DNA of 40,555 nt. Origin: Candidatus Zipacnadia bacterium. Its GTDB lineage: Bacteria > Armatimonadota > Zipacnadia > Zipacnadales > UBA5352. The DNA lies in NCBI GenBank assembly GCA_029821735.1, contig JALGSU010000028.1:1-40555 (forward strand), given 5' to 3'. Shown one piece after another: positions 1 to 9,450 of this stretch. The position numbers and the translations under genes were made by a program. The notes under the pieces were generated by a model. The model saw only the letters and a list, made by a program, of their open reading frames with translations. It was not told where the DNA came from and ran no database searches. Position 1 is the stretch's first letter. Each line of letters begins with the position of its first letter.

Positions 1-129
1 AACGATTCTCATGCGCTTCGAGCGCCGATAGATGCATGCCTCTCGCCTGCTTGCGACCGGGACGAATGTTTTGCACGCCTTGACTAGCGCGCCATTTTCA
101 TAGATGCCGTTCCTGCTGTTTCCACCGTC
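1..129. other. Left edge, no gene supported
   Basis: This stretch lies downstream of the minus-strand gene that ends at 130. One minus-strand frame stays open for about 40 codons but has no start codon behind a ribosome binding site and no recognisable motif. I see no hairpin or repeat in it. Confidence 0.5.
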
Positions 130-1868
130 TCAGCCGTTCACCCACACAGGGCTGCTCCACGCCATTTCTCCGTCCACCTGGCTCACGCGAACGTAGTAGT
201 AGCACCCTCCGTCGGGCGCATCACTGTCGGCGAACTCCAGATGCACGGACTCGCCGATGCCGGTATGCGAGCGGATCACTTCGGTGCCCCGTATGACTTC
301 GGTCAGCACCACCGCCGCAGTGCCGAGGCACGTGACCTTGATCTCCGGCGCGCTCGCACCGCGGCTAACCGTTCCTCCCATGCCCTCGCCGTTTACGGTG
401 AAGTTGAGGAAGATGCGGGCGCCTGATGTCCCGTAGCAGCGTCGATTCCACAGCGCGTCCCAGACTGCCTCACGGGTGAGTTTCGGTGCCCACACTGCAG
501 CCAGACCGCCGGGGAATGCCCGCCGCACGCGCAGCCAGTCGGTCTTTCCTGGCCTGCCTGCGTGATCGTCCGACGCCGCCATGAACCCGAGCTGCCAGCC
601 CTTCGCCAGCAGGTCGATCCCCAGGTGCCCCGTGTAATCCCTGTCCCGCGACGGCAGCAGCGGCCGCGTGCAGTCCATGCTCTCCGAGCAGCCCCAAATC
701 GAGTACACCTCACACAGGCGCACCAGGTCCGGGTCGTAGAACGTCCCCGAGCCGTGGGCATGTTGATGCAGAATCATCATGGCCCCTTGCTCTTTCCACT
801 CGTCGGCGAACTCGCTGATGTGGCAGTAGCTGGTGCGGTCGATATCGGTGGCACGCAGCAGCGGACCATCGTCCCCGGGGTAGTACAGGCACTTATCCCC
901 ATATTCCTCGCGATCCTGCGCATTCACGGACAACTCGTATCCGAGCAGTGTCACGTACTCGCCGGGCCTGTGGAACTGCTTCGTGGTCCGCTTGATGTAT
1001 TCCCAGTCCTCGTCGGACATGTACTGCGAGTGGTCAGCGGTGGCGCAGAAATCCAGCCCTGCCTCATCGCGCCCGAACTCAAAATACTCCTCGGGGGTCT
1101 TCAGGCCGTCCGAGAGCACCGTATGGCCATGGATGTCCCCCCAGAAAAGCTGCGTCTGAGGCGCTTCGTCACTCACGAGCACCGGATTGCATACGCCGGT
1201 GATGGCGTGCTCCAGGTCGGTCACTCGCACGATCTTCTCGCCCGGTGACGCGAATGTCACCTGCGCGCGCCGGCCAGTCGCGCTGCTTTGCATCAGGGAC
1301 ACATCAGCGCTCGACTCGTTGTTGGCGAACTCGATCATGCCGTCCTTTGGGGGGCAGGTGTTGTTCTCGTCGTCGCGCGCGAGGATCTTCAGATCCACCG
1401 GCTCACCCACGCCTGCGAGCGTTGGGCACTGGCTGCTTGGCCACGAGAGTGTAGCCCGAGAACTTCGCGCCACGGGTGGCATCCACATCGGTGGCCACGG
1501 TGAACTCTGCCGGTCCGGCAAAATGCTGCACGAACGCCCCAGCCTGGTATCCCGGGTGTCGCCCGTAGGTGAAAGTTATCGTGTCGCCTTCCACGAGCGC
1601 TTCGCCGCTGACTTCCACGAACACATGCCGGCCCCAGCGGGTGACGTAGTAGAACGTCTCCGGTTCGCGCTTGACGGGCGGGTCGTCAATCGTGATGTTC
1701 AGGCTCGTCCCCGCGCGGCTGCACACTGCGCTGACGTAGCCGACGTCGCCGTTCCAGTGGGATTGAGGCGGCGTAAATCCGTAGGGAATCTCGAATCGCA
1801 CTGACCCGAGGCGCATCAGGCTGGATGATCGCTGAGCCGTTGTTGCTGCCGATCTCTTCGTTCCGCAT
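130..1868 (-). pseudogene. DUF3604/PHP-like metallohydrolase gene with two apparent frameshifts
   Basis: The reading continues across three frames. A start at 1868 follows a GGGAGAG ribosome binding site. The frame changes near 1808, where an N-terminal piece with GSVRFEIPYG takes over, and again near 1425, where the C-terminal 430 or so residues follow. Each change fits one extra base; at the second, removing one C from a CCC run restores the reading VAKQPVPTLAGVG. The main part has the family's FWGDIHGHTVLSDG motif, an ATADHS motif and later AASDDHAGRPG, all metal-site-like PHP features. DUF3604 proteins have an N-terminal beta domain followed by a PHP-type domain, and that order is seen here. 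Substrate is unknown. The gene lies 98 bases after the DUF4038 glycosidase on the same strand and may share its transcript. Either the gene is decaying or the assembly has two single-base errors. Confidence 0.75.
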
Positions 1869-1966
1869 GTCTCGCTCTCTCCCTGAACATATCTACTCGT
1901 CCGCTATCGCTATCGTTGCCTCGCCGTATGCCTCAGTCTGTGTCGTCGGTCTTTCTGCGTCTCTCT

Positions 1967-3559
1967 TCACTCTTGTCTCTCCAGCACCAGCACCCAATCT
2001 CGTCTGACCTCCACCTTCGGCGCTTCCCACGTGCCGTTATCGCCGCCGCGCACGTCTCCGGCGTCGATCTCGCCACCGGTGGACGGGTTCCAGAAGAACG
2101 CTCGGTAGTTCACGTTCGGTTCCAGGCCCTCGACCACCGGTAAAGGCAATTGCTGCGGCATGTAGATGATGCGCAGTTCGCCGGGGATACCCGCGCAGTA
2201 CGGTAGCGAGTAGTTCTCTTCGCCGGCATGTTCCGCCAACCATTCCGGATGCGGCTGCATGCGCCACCACTCGTACCGTTCCAGCAGCTTGCGCGCGAGC
2301 CCCAGTTGCCGCGAGCCCGGCAACTGCGCCGCGTCCCACCACGGTCGGTCGCCCCACGATGATCCGTGCGGTGAGGCCCCGAATGGCTTGCCCTCCTCGT
2401 TGACCTGCCAGATCCCGTTGGCCCCGTAAGTGTAGCCGCAGGCGCCGCTGAGCATTGATGCCCAGAACATCAGCCGCTGCACATCCTCAAAGCAGCGCTC
2501 CATAATCCCCTCGTAGCACACCTCGGAGTTGACGACTGGCATCGTCGGCTCCTCGGCATACGCTTCAGTCACGGACGCGACGGTGTTCGGCAGACTCGCG
2601 CGGTCGCCATGCCCGGTCTGCAGCATCTCGAAGTCCAGCACGGAGTCGTCCTCCACCTGCTGCCTGCCTCGCCGGGTCGGATGCGCGCTGACCAGTCGTC
2701 CGTAAGGGTCGATCTCGTGCAGGTAGCGCGCGATTTCGGTGAAGCCCTCACGCTGAACCTGCGCGTCGGCCTCCCGGTCTTCGGCAAGGTAGTAGCCCAT
2801 CGTGACTTCGCCCGCCAGACACCACACCACCGGGTACGCGCCCCAGCGCGCCACCAGATACCGCCAGTGTTGCTTGAGTTTGTCCACGCCCATCCACGGC
2901 AGGTAGTAGCCCCACGATCCCAGCACGCAGGGCACCAGTCCCTGCGAAACCAGCCAGTCAATCTTCAGGTCTGCCATATCGAACCATGCCGGGTTGATGC
3001 GCGCGTAATCAGCCACCCACGGCCAGCCTGCCTCGTTGTTCCCACGCGGGTCGAAGGCCTCCATATCCGGGTACAGCCCTGCCACCAGTTGGATGACGTT
3101 GAAGCCCTTCTCCGCCCGGTCAGCGACCAGTCGCTGGAAATCGCCCGGCCAGCCCATCCGCTCACACAGTGCCAGCCACCACGTGTCCCCCAGCCACAGG
3201 AATGGCCGCCCGTCTGCGTGCTCGAGATATCGGTCGGTGTGCGCCACACCCACGGGCCCGCGCGCCATCAGGTGATTGTTGCCCAGATACGGCGTGATCT
3301 CGATCTCGCCCTTGATCCCATGCAGCTCGCCGTTGGCCCCGTCCGAACACTCGGTCCGCCACGTATGCAGTCCCACTTCCGGTGACGAGTAGCGCACGCG
3401 CCACGTCAGGCCGCCCGCCCAGTATGCGGGCACACGTTGCTCTGCACCATCGGGTCGAGTGACGATGGCATCGAGCGTAATCTCGTTGAATGGGTCGTGA
3501 TAGGCCTTCCCCGAAATCAAGTGCCACTCGCTAACGCAGTTCGTCCGTGCCTGCATCAT
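1967..3559 (-). CDS. DUF5060/DUF4038 glycoside hydrolase-like protein
   Basis: A 530-residue protein. The first 100 or so residues resemble the DUF5060 beta domain (PAYWAGGLTWRVRYSSPEVG). A DUF4038 TIM-barrel-like domain follows, with FLWLGDTWWLALCERMGW, GFNVIQLVAGLYPD and VVWCLAGEV, then NSEVCYEG; the two conserved glutamates are candidates for catalysis. The end (YRAFFWNPSTGGEIDAG) matches the putative collagen-binding domain often found in this family. Related DUF4038 proteins include GH140 enzymes acting on plant pectin side chains, but substrate cannot be read here. The reading frame extends upstream to 3991, but GGAGG lies 7 bases before the ATG at 3559, and the extension overlaps the divergent PHP gene, so 3559 is the better start (3565 or 3556 are possible). 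No signal peptide is visible, so the enzyme is probably cytoplasmic. Confidence 0.85.
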   Translation of the reverse strand: MMQARTNCVSEWHLISGKAYHDPFNEITLDAIVTRPDGAEQRVPAYWAGGLTWRVRYSSPEVGLHTWRTECSDGANGELHGIKGEIEITPYLGNNHLMARGPVGVAHTDRYLEHADGRPFLWLGDTWWLALCERMGWPGDFQRLVADRAEKGFNVIQLVAGLYPDMEAFDPRGNNEAGWPWVADYARINPAWFDMADLKIDWLVSQGLVPCVLGSWGYYLPWMGVDKLKQHWRYLVARWGAYPVVWCLAGEVTMGYYLAEDREADAQVQREGFTEIARYLHEIDPYGRLVSAHPTRRGRQQVEDDSVLDFEMLQTGHGDRASLPNTVASVTEAYAEEPTMPVVNSEVCYEGIMERCFEDVQRLMFWASMLSGACGYTYGANGIWQVNEEGKPFGASPHGSSWGDRPWWDAAQLPGSRQLGLARKLLERYEWWRMQPHPEWLAEHAGEENYSLPYCAGIPGELRIIYMPQQLPLPVVEGLEPNVNYRAFFWNPSTGGEIDAGDVRGGDNGTWEAPKVEVRRDWVLVLERQE

Positions 3560-3739
3560 GACCATACCTCCCCGGTGACTGGTGTGCACTGGGAGTTTCC
3601 CCCACACGTGCTCGTCTTCCTGCGTCCACGCGCCGCGAGTCGTGGCTGGAGGTGTTGGCAGTCGTCTGTCGAAGGTAGTCGCGGGTTGGAGGTGGCCAGG
3701 ATGCCGTCGCTTACGATGGAACGAGAGAGGACCGAACTG

Positions 3740-4633
3740 ATGAGTGACTGCGCGTTTGCTGCGAAGGGTGAATGGCTCAAGGGAAACCTGCACCTGCATA
3801 CCACCGCCTCTGACGGTGCCATCGAGCCTCAACATGCCGTTAGTCTGTACCAGGGGGCCGGCTACGATTTTCTGGCGATCACTGACCATGACGCCATCGT
3901 GGACCCCGACGATCTCGACCCGATGGGCATGACGCTGCTCCCCGGTGTGGAGTACGGCGTCCCGAGCGCCGAGCTCGGCCAGACGATCCACACCGTCGCC
4001 ATCGGCGCCCGCTCGTGTATTCCGAGACCCGAGACTGATATCCCCCAGCTATACATAACACCCATCGCCGAGAGCTGCGAATTCTGTTTCGTCGCTCATC
4101 CGGCCTGGTCCAGCCTCACCTGGTGCGACATCATCGGTCTTGAGGGCATTCATGGCCTCGAGGTCTACAACACTGTCTGCCACCATGGTATCGGCCGGGG
4201 CACCTCCGAAGTGCAGTGGGATGATCTGCTGGCCCGTGGCGAGCGTCTCTTCGGCCTCGCCGTCGACGATGCCCACCATCGCTTCGAGGACCGCTTCTAT
4301 GGCCGCATCATGCTCAAGGCGCAGGACCGCTCGCCCGAGAGCATCTACGCTGCTCTGCGCGCAGGCCACTTCTACGCGACCACCGGCCCGACCATCGAGT
4401 CTGTTGAGTTCGAGGACGATGTGATCCGCGTGGTCTCCTCGCCCTGCGCCCAGTTCTTCGCGGTCTGCCCCACCGCCGGCCGCGGGCAGACCAACTGGCG
4501 TGAGGGCGTCTTCGGCGAGACCATGACCTCCTGCGAACTGCACCTTGCACCCGAGGCGCGCCCGGTGCGCATCGTGGTCATCGACGAACACGGCAACCGC
4601 GCCTGGACCAACCCATACTACGCCGCCGACTGA
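3740..4633 (+). CDS. PHP-domain phosphoesterase-like protein, copy 1
   Basis: A 297-residue PHP-fold protein, probably a metal-dependent hydrolase of unknown substrate. Metal-site motifs are NLHLHTTASDG (His18, His20, Asp25), ITDHD (Asp49, His50), LPGVEYG, FVAHPAW and LAVDDAHH. The last 80 residues form an Ig-like beta domain ending with GNRAWTNPYY. The start was chosen because GAGAGG lies 9 bases before the ATG at 3740; the open frame runs further upstream but would overlap the start of the divergent glycosidase gene. The next gene is a paralogue with the same length and the same spacing of metal residues, 33 bases downstream, so the two are probably co-transcribed. Family proteins include histidinol phosphatase and 3',5'-nucleotide bisphosphate phosphatase, but nothing here points to either. 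Confidence 0.85.
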   Translation: MSDCAFAAKGEWLKGNLHLHTTASDGAIEPQHAVSLYQGAGYDFLAITDHDAIVDPDDLDPMGMTLLPGVEYGVPSAELGQTIHTVAIGARSCIPRPETDIPQLYITPIAESCEFCFVAHPAWSSLTWCDIIGLEGIHGLEVYNTVCHHGIGRGTSEVQWDDLLARGERLFGLAVDDAHHRFEDRFYGRIMLKAQDRSPESIYAALRAGHFYATTGPTIESVEFEDDVIRVVSSPCAQFFAVCPTAGRGQTNWREGVFGETMTSCELHLAPEARPVRIVVIDEHGNRAWTNPYYAAD

Positions 4634-4666
4634 CGCTGCACTCAGTCGCTGGAGGTCGACAACTCC

Positions 4667-5566
4667 ATGCCCACTCGCCCCTACGATGTCCCTGGCGTAT
4701 GGATGCGCGGCAACATGCACACGCACACCACCGAGTCTGATGGTCGCGTCACGCCGCAGGAGGCCATCGATGGCTTCGCGGCGGAGGGCTACGACTTCCT
4801 CTCGCTCACTGACCATGAGCGAGTCACGGACCCCGCGCCGTATGACGCGCGCGGTATGACCATGCTGCCCGGCACGGAAATCGCCGTCGGGCACGTCGCA
4901 CTTGGTCGCCCGTATCACTTGGTCGGGATCGGCCTGCCCGGTCTCCCCGACTTCGATTCCGAGAATGCTCAGGCCGCGCTTGACGCGCTCGCTTCGGCCT
5001 CACAGTTCACCTTCATCGCCCACCCCTCGTGGTCTGATGTCAGCTTCCCCGATCTGCTCGCGCTCGAGGGTGCCGACGCGGTCGAGGTCTTCAACACGGG
5101 CTGCCATCGCGAGATGGGTCGGGGCGTGGATGAAGTCCCGTGGGATGACTGTCTCGCGCGCGGTCACCGCCTGCTGGCGGTCGCCGTCGACGACTGTCAC
5201 TGGAAGGTCCCCGACATGTATGGTGGCTGGGTGATGGTCCGCGCAACGGATCGCTCCGCCGATGCCGTCTATGAGGCGTTGCGCGCCAGCCGGTACTACT
5301 CCTCGACTGGCCCGGTCATCGAGGAACTTGAGATCGACGCAGACCGCATCCATGTGCGCTGCTCACCGGTGGCGGAGGTCTTTGCGGTGAGTCCGCTGCC
5401 CGGCCACGGCGCTACCAGTTGGCTCACCGGTCAGTTCGGCGAACCCATCACTGAGTGCGAGTTGCCTTTCGAGGCTGGCACATCACCGGTGCGCGTCACG
5501 CTCGTTGACGCGGCTGGCAACCGCGCCTGGACCAACCCGTTCTGGCCCGACGAAATCGACCTGTAG
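4667..5566 (+). CDS. PHP-domain phosphoesterase-like protein, copy 2
   Basis: A 299-residue paralogue of the gene just upstream. It has NMHTHTTESDG (His18, His20, Asp25), LTDHE (Asp49, His50), LPGTEIA, FIAHPSW and VAVDDCHW, with the metal residues at exactly the same positions as in copy 1. The C-terminal beta domain also ends with GNRAWTNPFW. A GGAGG lies about 11 bases before the ATG. The pair looks like an old tandem duplication, since sequence has diverged outside the motifs while the architecture is kept. The two may act on different substrates or as a heteromer. The YfcE-like phosphodiesterase follows 63 bases later on the same strand. Confidence 0.85.
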   Translation: MPTRPYDVPGVWMRGNMHTHTTESDGRVTPQEAIDGFAAEGYDFLSLTDHERVTDPAPYDARGMTMLPGTEIAVGHVALGRPYHLVGIGLPGLPDFDSENAQAALDALASASQFTFIAHPSWSDVSFPDLLALEGADAVEVFNTGCHREMGRGVDEVPWDDCLARGHRLLAVAVDDCHWKVPDMYGGWVMVRATDRSADAVYEALRASRYYSSTGPVIEELEIDADRIHVRCSPVAEVFAVSPLPGHGATSWLTGQFGEPITECELPFEAGTSPVRVTLVDAAGNRAWTNPFWPDEIDL

Positions 5567-5629
5567 TTTGCCCGGAGCGTGCGAAAGCGTAGCACCGCGC
5601 GCGAGGGGTGCCGTGGAGAGAGGTAGCCC

Positions 5630-6187
5630 ATGAAGATCGGCATCATCGCGGACACTCACGGAAATCTCGAGGGGTGGCAGCGCGCCTGGGATGTCGCTTT
5701 GTCTGATGCCGACATCGTCCTGCACGCTGGCGATGTGCTCTATCACGGCCCCAAGTTCGACCCCGCCGACAGCTACGGTCCTCGAACTCTCGCCGAAGCG
5801 CTCAACGCCTGCCCGGTCCCGCTCATCGTCGCGCGCGGCAACAGCGACTCCGACGTCGATCAACTGGTCCTCGACATGCCGGTGCAGGCCCCGTACGCGT
5901 TCGTGCAACTCGACGGCCTGCGCGTGCTCATCGCCCACGGCCACATCACGCCGCCCGACGAGTTGCTGCCCCTGGCGCAGAAGTGGGGCGTGCATTTGCT
6001 GGTGACTGGTCACACGCACCGCCCGCTATGCGCACAGCGCGGTGACGTTCTGCACGTGAATCCCGGCACGGTCACCTATCCGCTGTCGGAGAATCCCGCG
6101 CTCAGTCGCATGACATGCGCGACGTGGCAAGACGGTAGCGTGGTGCACTTCGATGTGACCTCAGGCGAGGAACTCAGTCTGGGCTAG
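5630..6187 (+). CDS. yfcE: YfcE/MJ0936-family metallophosphodiesterase
   Basis: A 185-residue calcineurin-like phosphoesterase, the same length as E. coli YfcE (184). Motifs in order are GIIADTHGN (Asp8, His10), HAGDVLYHG, ARGNSDSDVDQ, IAHGH and VTGHTHRP, which together make the two-metal site; VNPGTVTYP near the end is also typical of YfcE. The family hydrolyses artificial phosphodiesters in a Mn-dependent way and has no firmly known natural substrate. GAGAGAGGTAG lies before the ATG. The last 14 bases overlap the 3' end of the convergent membrane-protein gene. Position after two PHP phosphoesterase genes suggests a phosphoester-related cluster, which is inference only. Confidence 0.9.
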   Translation: MKIGIIADTHGNLEGWQRAWDVALSDADIVLHAGDVLYHGPKFDPADSYGPRTLAEALNACPVPLIVARGNSDSDVDQLVLDMPVQAPYAFVQLDGLRVLIAHGHITPPDELLPLAQKWGVHLLVTGHTHRPLCAQRGDVLHVNPGTVTYPLSENPALSRMTCATWQDGSVVHFDVTSGEELSLG

Positions 6188-7148
6188 GCGCCGACCCGTC
6201 GTCACCTCTTGCGACTCGCGCGCCCATCGCGTATCCACACCCGATCGCGATCAGTTCGCATGCGGTCCGCCAAACCCTCGCGACCACCGCCACGACTCCT
6301 GCCGCACCGACGGCTCCCGCGAGGCGTAGCCCCTCGGCGAGCGTCGCGTCACTGACCCCCAGCCCCACCGGTGCGAAGAACGCGAGGTTGCTCGATATCT
6401 GTGACGCGATGAAGGCCACGCCCATCCCTGCGACGCTGCGCACCTCATCGCCCATGATGCCCTCGACGAGCAGACAAAAGCCCACGACGTACAGCGCCCA
6501 GAACCCGACGTAGCCGATCATCACGATGGCGAGGTCGGTCGCGCCGATCGCTTTGGGCATGGGTTCTCGCCCCATCTTCCGCAACGCCCAGTTCCCTAAC
6601 GCGTGGAAGACGCGCGGGTGCGCGATGACGCCCGCGACCAACACCAGCGCGATCAGCCCGCCCAGATATATCTGCCCCAGGCCCATCCAGTGCAACATGC
6701 CTGCTGCGAGCACCGCCCCGACCACGATGCGCAGCAGTGTCTCCAACACCACACTGGCCGCGACCGGCAGGCCCGGGAGGCCCTGCTCGCGCGCCACTTG
6801 CGCCCGGATGACCATGATGAAGACTTTGCCCGGGATGTAGTTGCCCAGCAGCGAAAGCAGGTAGGCGCGGACCCCGACCAGCCACCCCAGCCGGTACCCC
6901 AGTCCACGCATCATCACCACCCACGCCAGGCCCTGCACCGCGAACGCCGCCACTGGCAGCAGCACTGCCGCCACCAGCAGCTCTGGTCGCAGTTGCAGGC
7001 CGCCCCAATCCACCTCACCCGCATCCTGCCACGCCCGCCACACCACCCACGCGAGCAGCCCCAGCACGGCAACGGTCGCGATCGCCCGCTGCGCGAACTT
7101 GCGCGCGCCGCCGCCTGCACCGATCTGGGTATCGCTGGTCTCGCTCAC
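6174..7148 (-). CDS. UPF0104/lysylphosphatidylglycerol synthase TM-region family membrane protein
   Basis: A 324-residue integral membrane protein with about eight hydrophobic segments. The motif LLGNYIPGKVFIMVIRAQVAREQG followed by a long hydrophobic stretch is typical of the UPF0104 family (the flippase-like domain of MprF/AglD relatives), as is FFAPVGLGVSDATLAEGL near the end. There is no aminoacyltransferase domain, so it is not full MprF; a lipid or glycolipid translocation role is plausible but unproven. It starts with GTG behind GGAGAG. The 3' end overlaps yfcE by 14 bases, tail to tail. The gene is divergent from the secreted protein at 7320. Confidence 0.8.
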   Translation of the reverse strand: MSETSDTQIGAGGGARKFAQRAIATVAVLGLLAWVVWRAWQDAGEVDWGGLQLRPELLVAAVLLPVAAFAVQGLAWVVMMRGLGYRLGWLVGVRAYLLSLLGNYIPGKVFIMVIRAQVAREQGLPGLPVAASVVLETLLRIVVGAVLAAGMLHWMGLGQIYLGGLIALVLVAGVIAHPRVFHALGNWALRKMGREPMPKAIGATDLAIVMIGYVGFWALYVVGFCLLVEGIMGDEVRSVAGMGVAFIASQISSNLAFFAPVGLGVSDATLAEGLRLAGAVGAAGVVAVVARVWRTACELIAIGCGYAMGARVARGDDGSAPSPD

Positions 7149-7319
7149 GATGCTCTCCGCTCCCGAAGGTCTGCTCTGCAGCGACCTTTCCCGCCCGGAC
7201 GCTGCTTGCCCTCCGTTCTCGCGCGGCCACGCACGGGTGGGTCCGCGGGAGGAATCCGTTGCGGTTCGCGTGAAGACGGGGTATGGTGGTCGTCGTCGGG
7301 TGTGTCAGGAGGGTTGTGC

Positions 7320-9416
7320 ATGTTGTGGGATGGTGTTTACGCACATCGGGCGCTGCTCATGGCGCTGTGCGTGGTGGCGATGGGTGCTGCCGTGGCCGCT
7401 GACCTGCCTGATCTGCGCATCCCGGACGGCGGCTTGGCACTCACTACCACTGACCCCTCGCTCCCGGCGTTCTGGGAGTCTGCGGCCGACCGCCAGTGCG
7501 TGGTGGTGACGGTGCACAACGCGAGCGCAGCGACCCCTGCGCCCGGTGTGACGGTGCAACTTTCCGGCGGCCCCGACCTGCTCGGCGTGTCCGACCTTGG
7601 CCCCGCAGTTCTGGCCGGCGATGTGCCGCCGGGCCAGAGCCGGTCGGTGGCGATTGCATGGGATCTGGGCGTCGAGCCCATACGCGACTTTCAGTTGTAT
7701 GCACACGCGACCTGCGCTGGGATGGCTGACCCCACCCCCGACGACAACTGGGCTCACGCCGAGGTGGCCATTTCGTACGCCCACAACGGCCAGCGCGCGT
7801 TCAGCGTTTTCGACGACACCTACCGCTTCGCCAGTCCAGCTCTGGATGAGTCGGCGCTGGCGGCGCTGCGCGACCAGCTGGTTGACTTCGCGATCGGTTG
7901 CGTGAACGCTGACGAGCCCGAATTGGCCCTGCTCGCGGGAGCACTCGGCCCGGTGTTGGAAGCCCGCACGCGCGCCTGGCTGGCTGCGGCGTGCCAGAGC
8001 CCTGGCATGGTCACGACGGCCGACGCCTATTTCCACGACCCGACCGAGAAGCCAGTCGCGGCTTCGGTGCCGCAGATGACTCCCGATGACTTGCTCCTCG
8101 ACCTGCAGACCTGCCCGGACACCCAGTTGCTGCCCCTCACTCAGGCGCTGCTGACTGCGGGCGGCGCGGTACCCGCTGATTGGGGAGTGACCGACACACT
8201 CGCCGCCGCACGCGATCTGCTGGCGGGCGACCGCCGTTGCCCGGTGCTGTACCTGGCCTCGCGCCAGCCGACTCAGGAGATGGCGGGCGCCCAGCGCGAG
8301 TCCCGCCGCGCCATCCTCGCCTACAAGCTCATCGAGGTCACCGGACGCGATCCCGTGCTCTACATCTACGATCCCGGCCATCCAGTTGGCGCCGGGCCCG
8401 GCGACCTCGGCATAATGCCGCAGATCACGCTCAAGTCCGACGGTTGGTCGTGGGCAGGCGGCATGCACTATGGCACGCCCCACCCACGGGGCATCAGCGC
8501 CCGTGCGCCTCACCTGCCCGCATCGGTCGACGACTACGCGGCCTGCCGGCGCGCGATCAGGGACGGCCTCGCTGACATCGCGCAAAGCCTGCACACGGCC
8601 CACGCCTTCGCCGCACTCCTCACCTGCCCTGCTGACGCACTCTTCGTGGACGCGCTTGGCCAGCGTGTCGGGATGGTGGACGGGCGCGTCGTCAACGACG
8701 TGCCCGGTGCCGAAGTCGTCACCGCCGGCGAGGCCGAGTGGTATACACTGCCCCGCGACAGCCAATACCAGCTCACCATCACCGGCACCGCCTCGGGCGA
8801 GGCCACGCTCACTCTTCTGAACCCGCCGACGCCCGATCTACTGGGCGTCACCAGCTTCAACACCCTCCCCGTCACGCCTGGCGGCCGCCTCTCGGTGCCA
8901 GTCATCAGTGGAGGCGACGCTCAAGCAGCGCTCACCCCCGGCGGCCTGGCCGCGCCGACGATCTCGGGCACTCTCGACTTGGCCGCCCCGTGGTGGTCGA
9001 CGGCGGCGATCCCCACTGAGACCGGTCCTGACACGCTCCCACCGCCCGCCGACCTGCCTGCCGAGATGATGCCGGTGCCGCTCGCGCTCGGTTCGGTGAT
9101 TGATCGCGCAGTGGTCTGCCTGGACCAGGACGAGAGAGGCCAGCTCGTTGGTGAGGGCAACGCGTTCGGCTTCGGGGTGGCGAAGGTCGCGATGTATCTG
9201 CACATCAAGGACGCCCTGCCCGGCACCGAGTTGACGTTGGACTGGATGCACGAGGGCGACCTGCTGCGCAAGCAGGTGATCGCTGCTGACGGTACTGGTG
9301 GCACGATCACGTATCTGATGGCGGCCAACAAACCGCAGCTGTGGGAGGGCAACTACGCGGTGATCGTCCGTGAGAACGGCCGCCACGTCGGCACGTTCAC
9401 TTTCACGGTTCGCTGA
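7320..9416 (+). CDS. Large secreted protein of unknown function
   Basis: A 698-residue protein with a signal peptide (hydrophobic segment about residues 8-25 ending AAVAADL). Residues 45-125 look like a CARDB-type Ig module (VVVTVHNASAATPAPGVTVQ). The middle contains RRAILAYKLIEVTGRDP and LYIYDPGHP, which resemble the core of papain-like or C39-like folds (a lineage of QVLAYGY...YVYDPN), but no catalytic cysteine motif is obvious. The last 100 residues form another beta domain that ends FTFTVR. The ATG follows AGGAGGG; a longer open frame upstream is antisense to the divergent membrane-protein gene and was not used. Two conserved genes follow closely, so the three may form an operon. I do not recognise a function. 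Confidence 0.7.
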   Translation: MLWDGVYAHRALLMALCVVAMGAAVAADLPDLRIPDGGLALTTTDPSLPAFWESAADRQCVVVTVHNASAATPAPGVTVQLSGGPDLLGVSDLGPAVLAGDVPPGQSRSVAIAWDLGVEPIRDFQLYAHATCAGMADPTPDDNWAHAEVAISYAHNGQRAFSVFDDTYRFASPALDESALAALRDQLVDFAIGCVNADEPELALLAGALGPVLEARTRAWLAAACQSPGMVTTADAYFHDPTEKPVAASVPQMTPDDLLLDLQTCPDTQLLPLTQALLTAGGAVPADWGVTDTLAAARDLLAGDRRCPVLYLASRQPTQEMAGAQRESRRAILAYKLIEVTGRDPVLYIYDPGHPVGAGPGDLGIMPQITLKSDGWSWAGGMHYGTPHPRGISARAPHLPASVDDYAACRRAIRDGLADIAQSLHTAHAFAALLTCPADALFVDALGQRVGMVDGRVVNDVPGAEVVTAGEAEWYTLPRDSQYQLTITGTASGEATLTLLNPPTPDLLGVTSFNTLPVTPGGRLSVPVISGGDAQAALTPGGLAAPTISGTLDLAAPWWSTAAIPTETGPDTLPPPADLPAEMMPVPLALGSVIDRAVVCLDQDERGQLVGEGNAFGFGVAKVAMYLHIKDALPGTELTLDWMHEGDLLRKQVIAADGTGGTITYLMAANKPQLWEGNYAVIVRENGRHVGTFTFTVR

Positions 9417-9450
9417 GACATGGCGCCGTTGCTGAGGGAGGTCAGATGGC

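Noticed and set aside
2609..3385. Plus-strand open frame of 258 codons
   Set aside because: Antisense to the DUF4038 gene, with no ribosome binding site or family match.
3566..3991. N-terminal extension of the DUF4038 protein
   Set aside because: The extra 142 residues overlap the divergent PHP gene and lack motifs; a good ribosome binding site sits before 3559.
4049..4918. Minus-strand open frame of 289 codons
   Set aside because: It spans two real plus-strand PHP genes and is a shadow frame.
6603..7319. N-terminal extension of the 7320 secreted protein
   Set aside because: Antisense to the UPF0104 gene; the signal peptide and AGGAGGG support a start at 7320.
7305..8765. Long minus-strand open frame of 486 codons
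   Set aside because: It is antisense to the secreted protein gene, has no motifs and owes its length to high GC.
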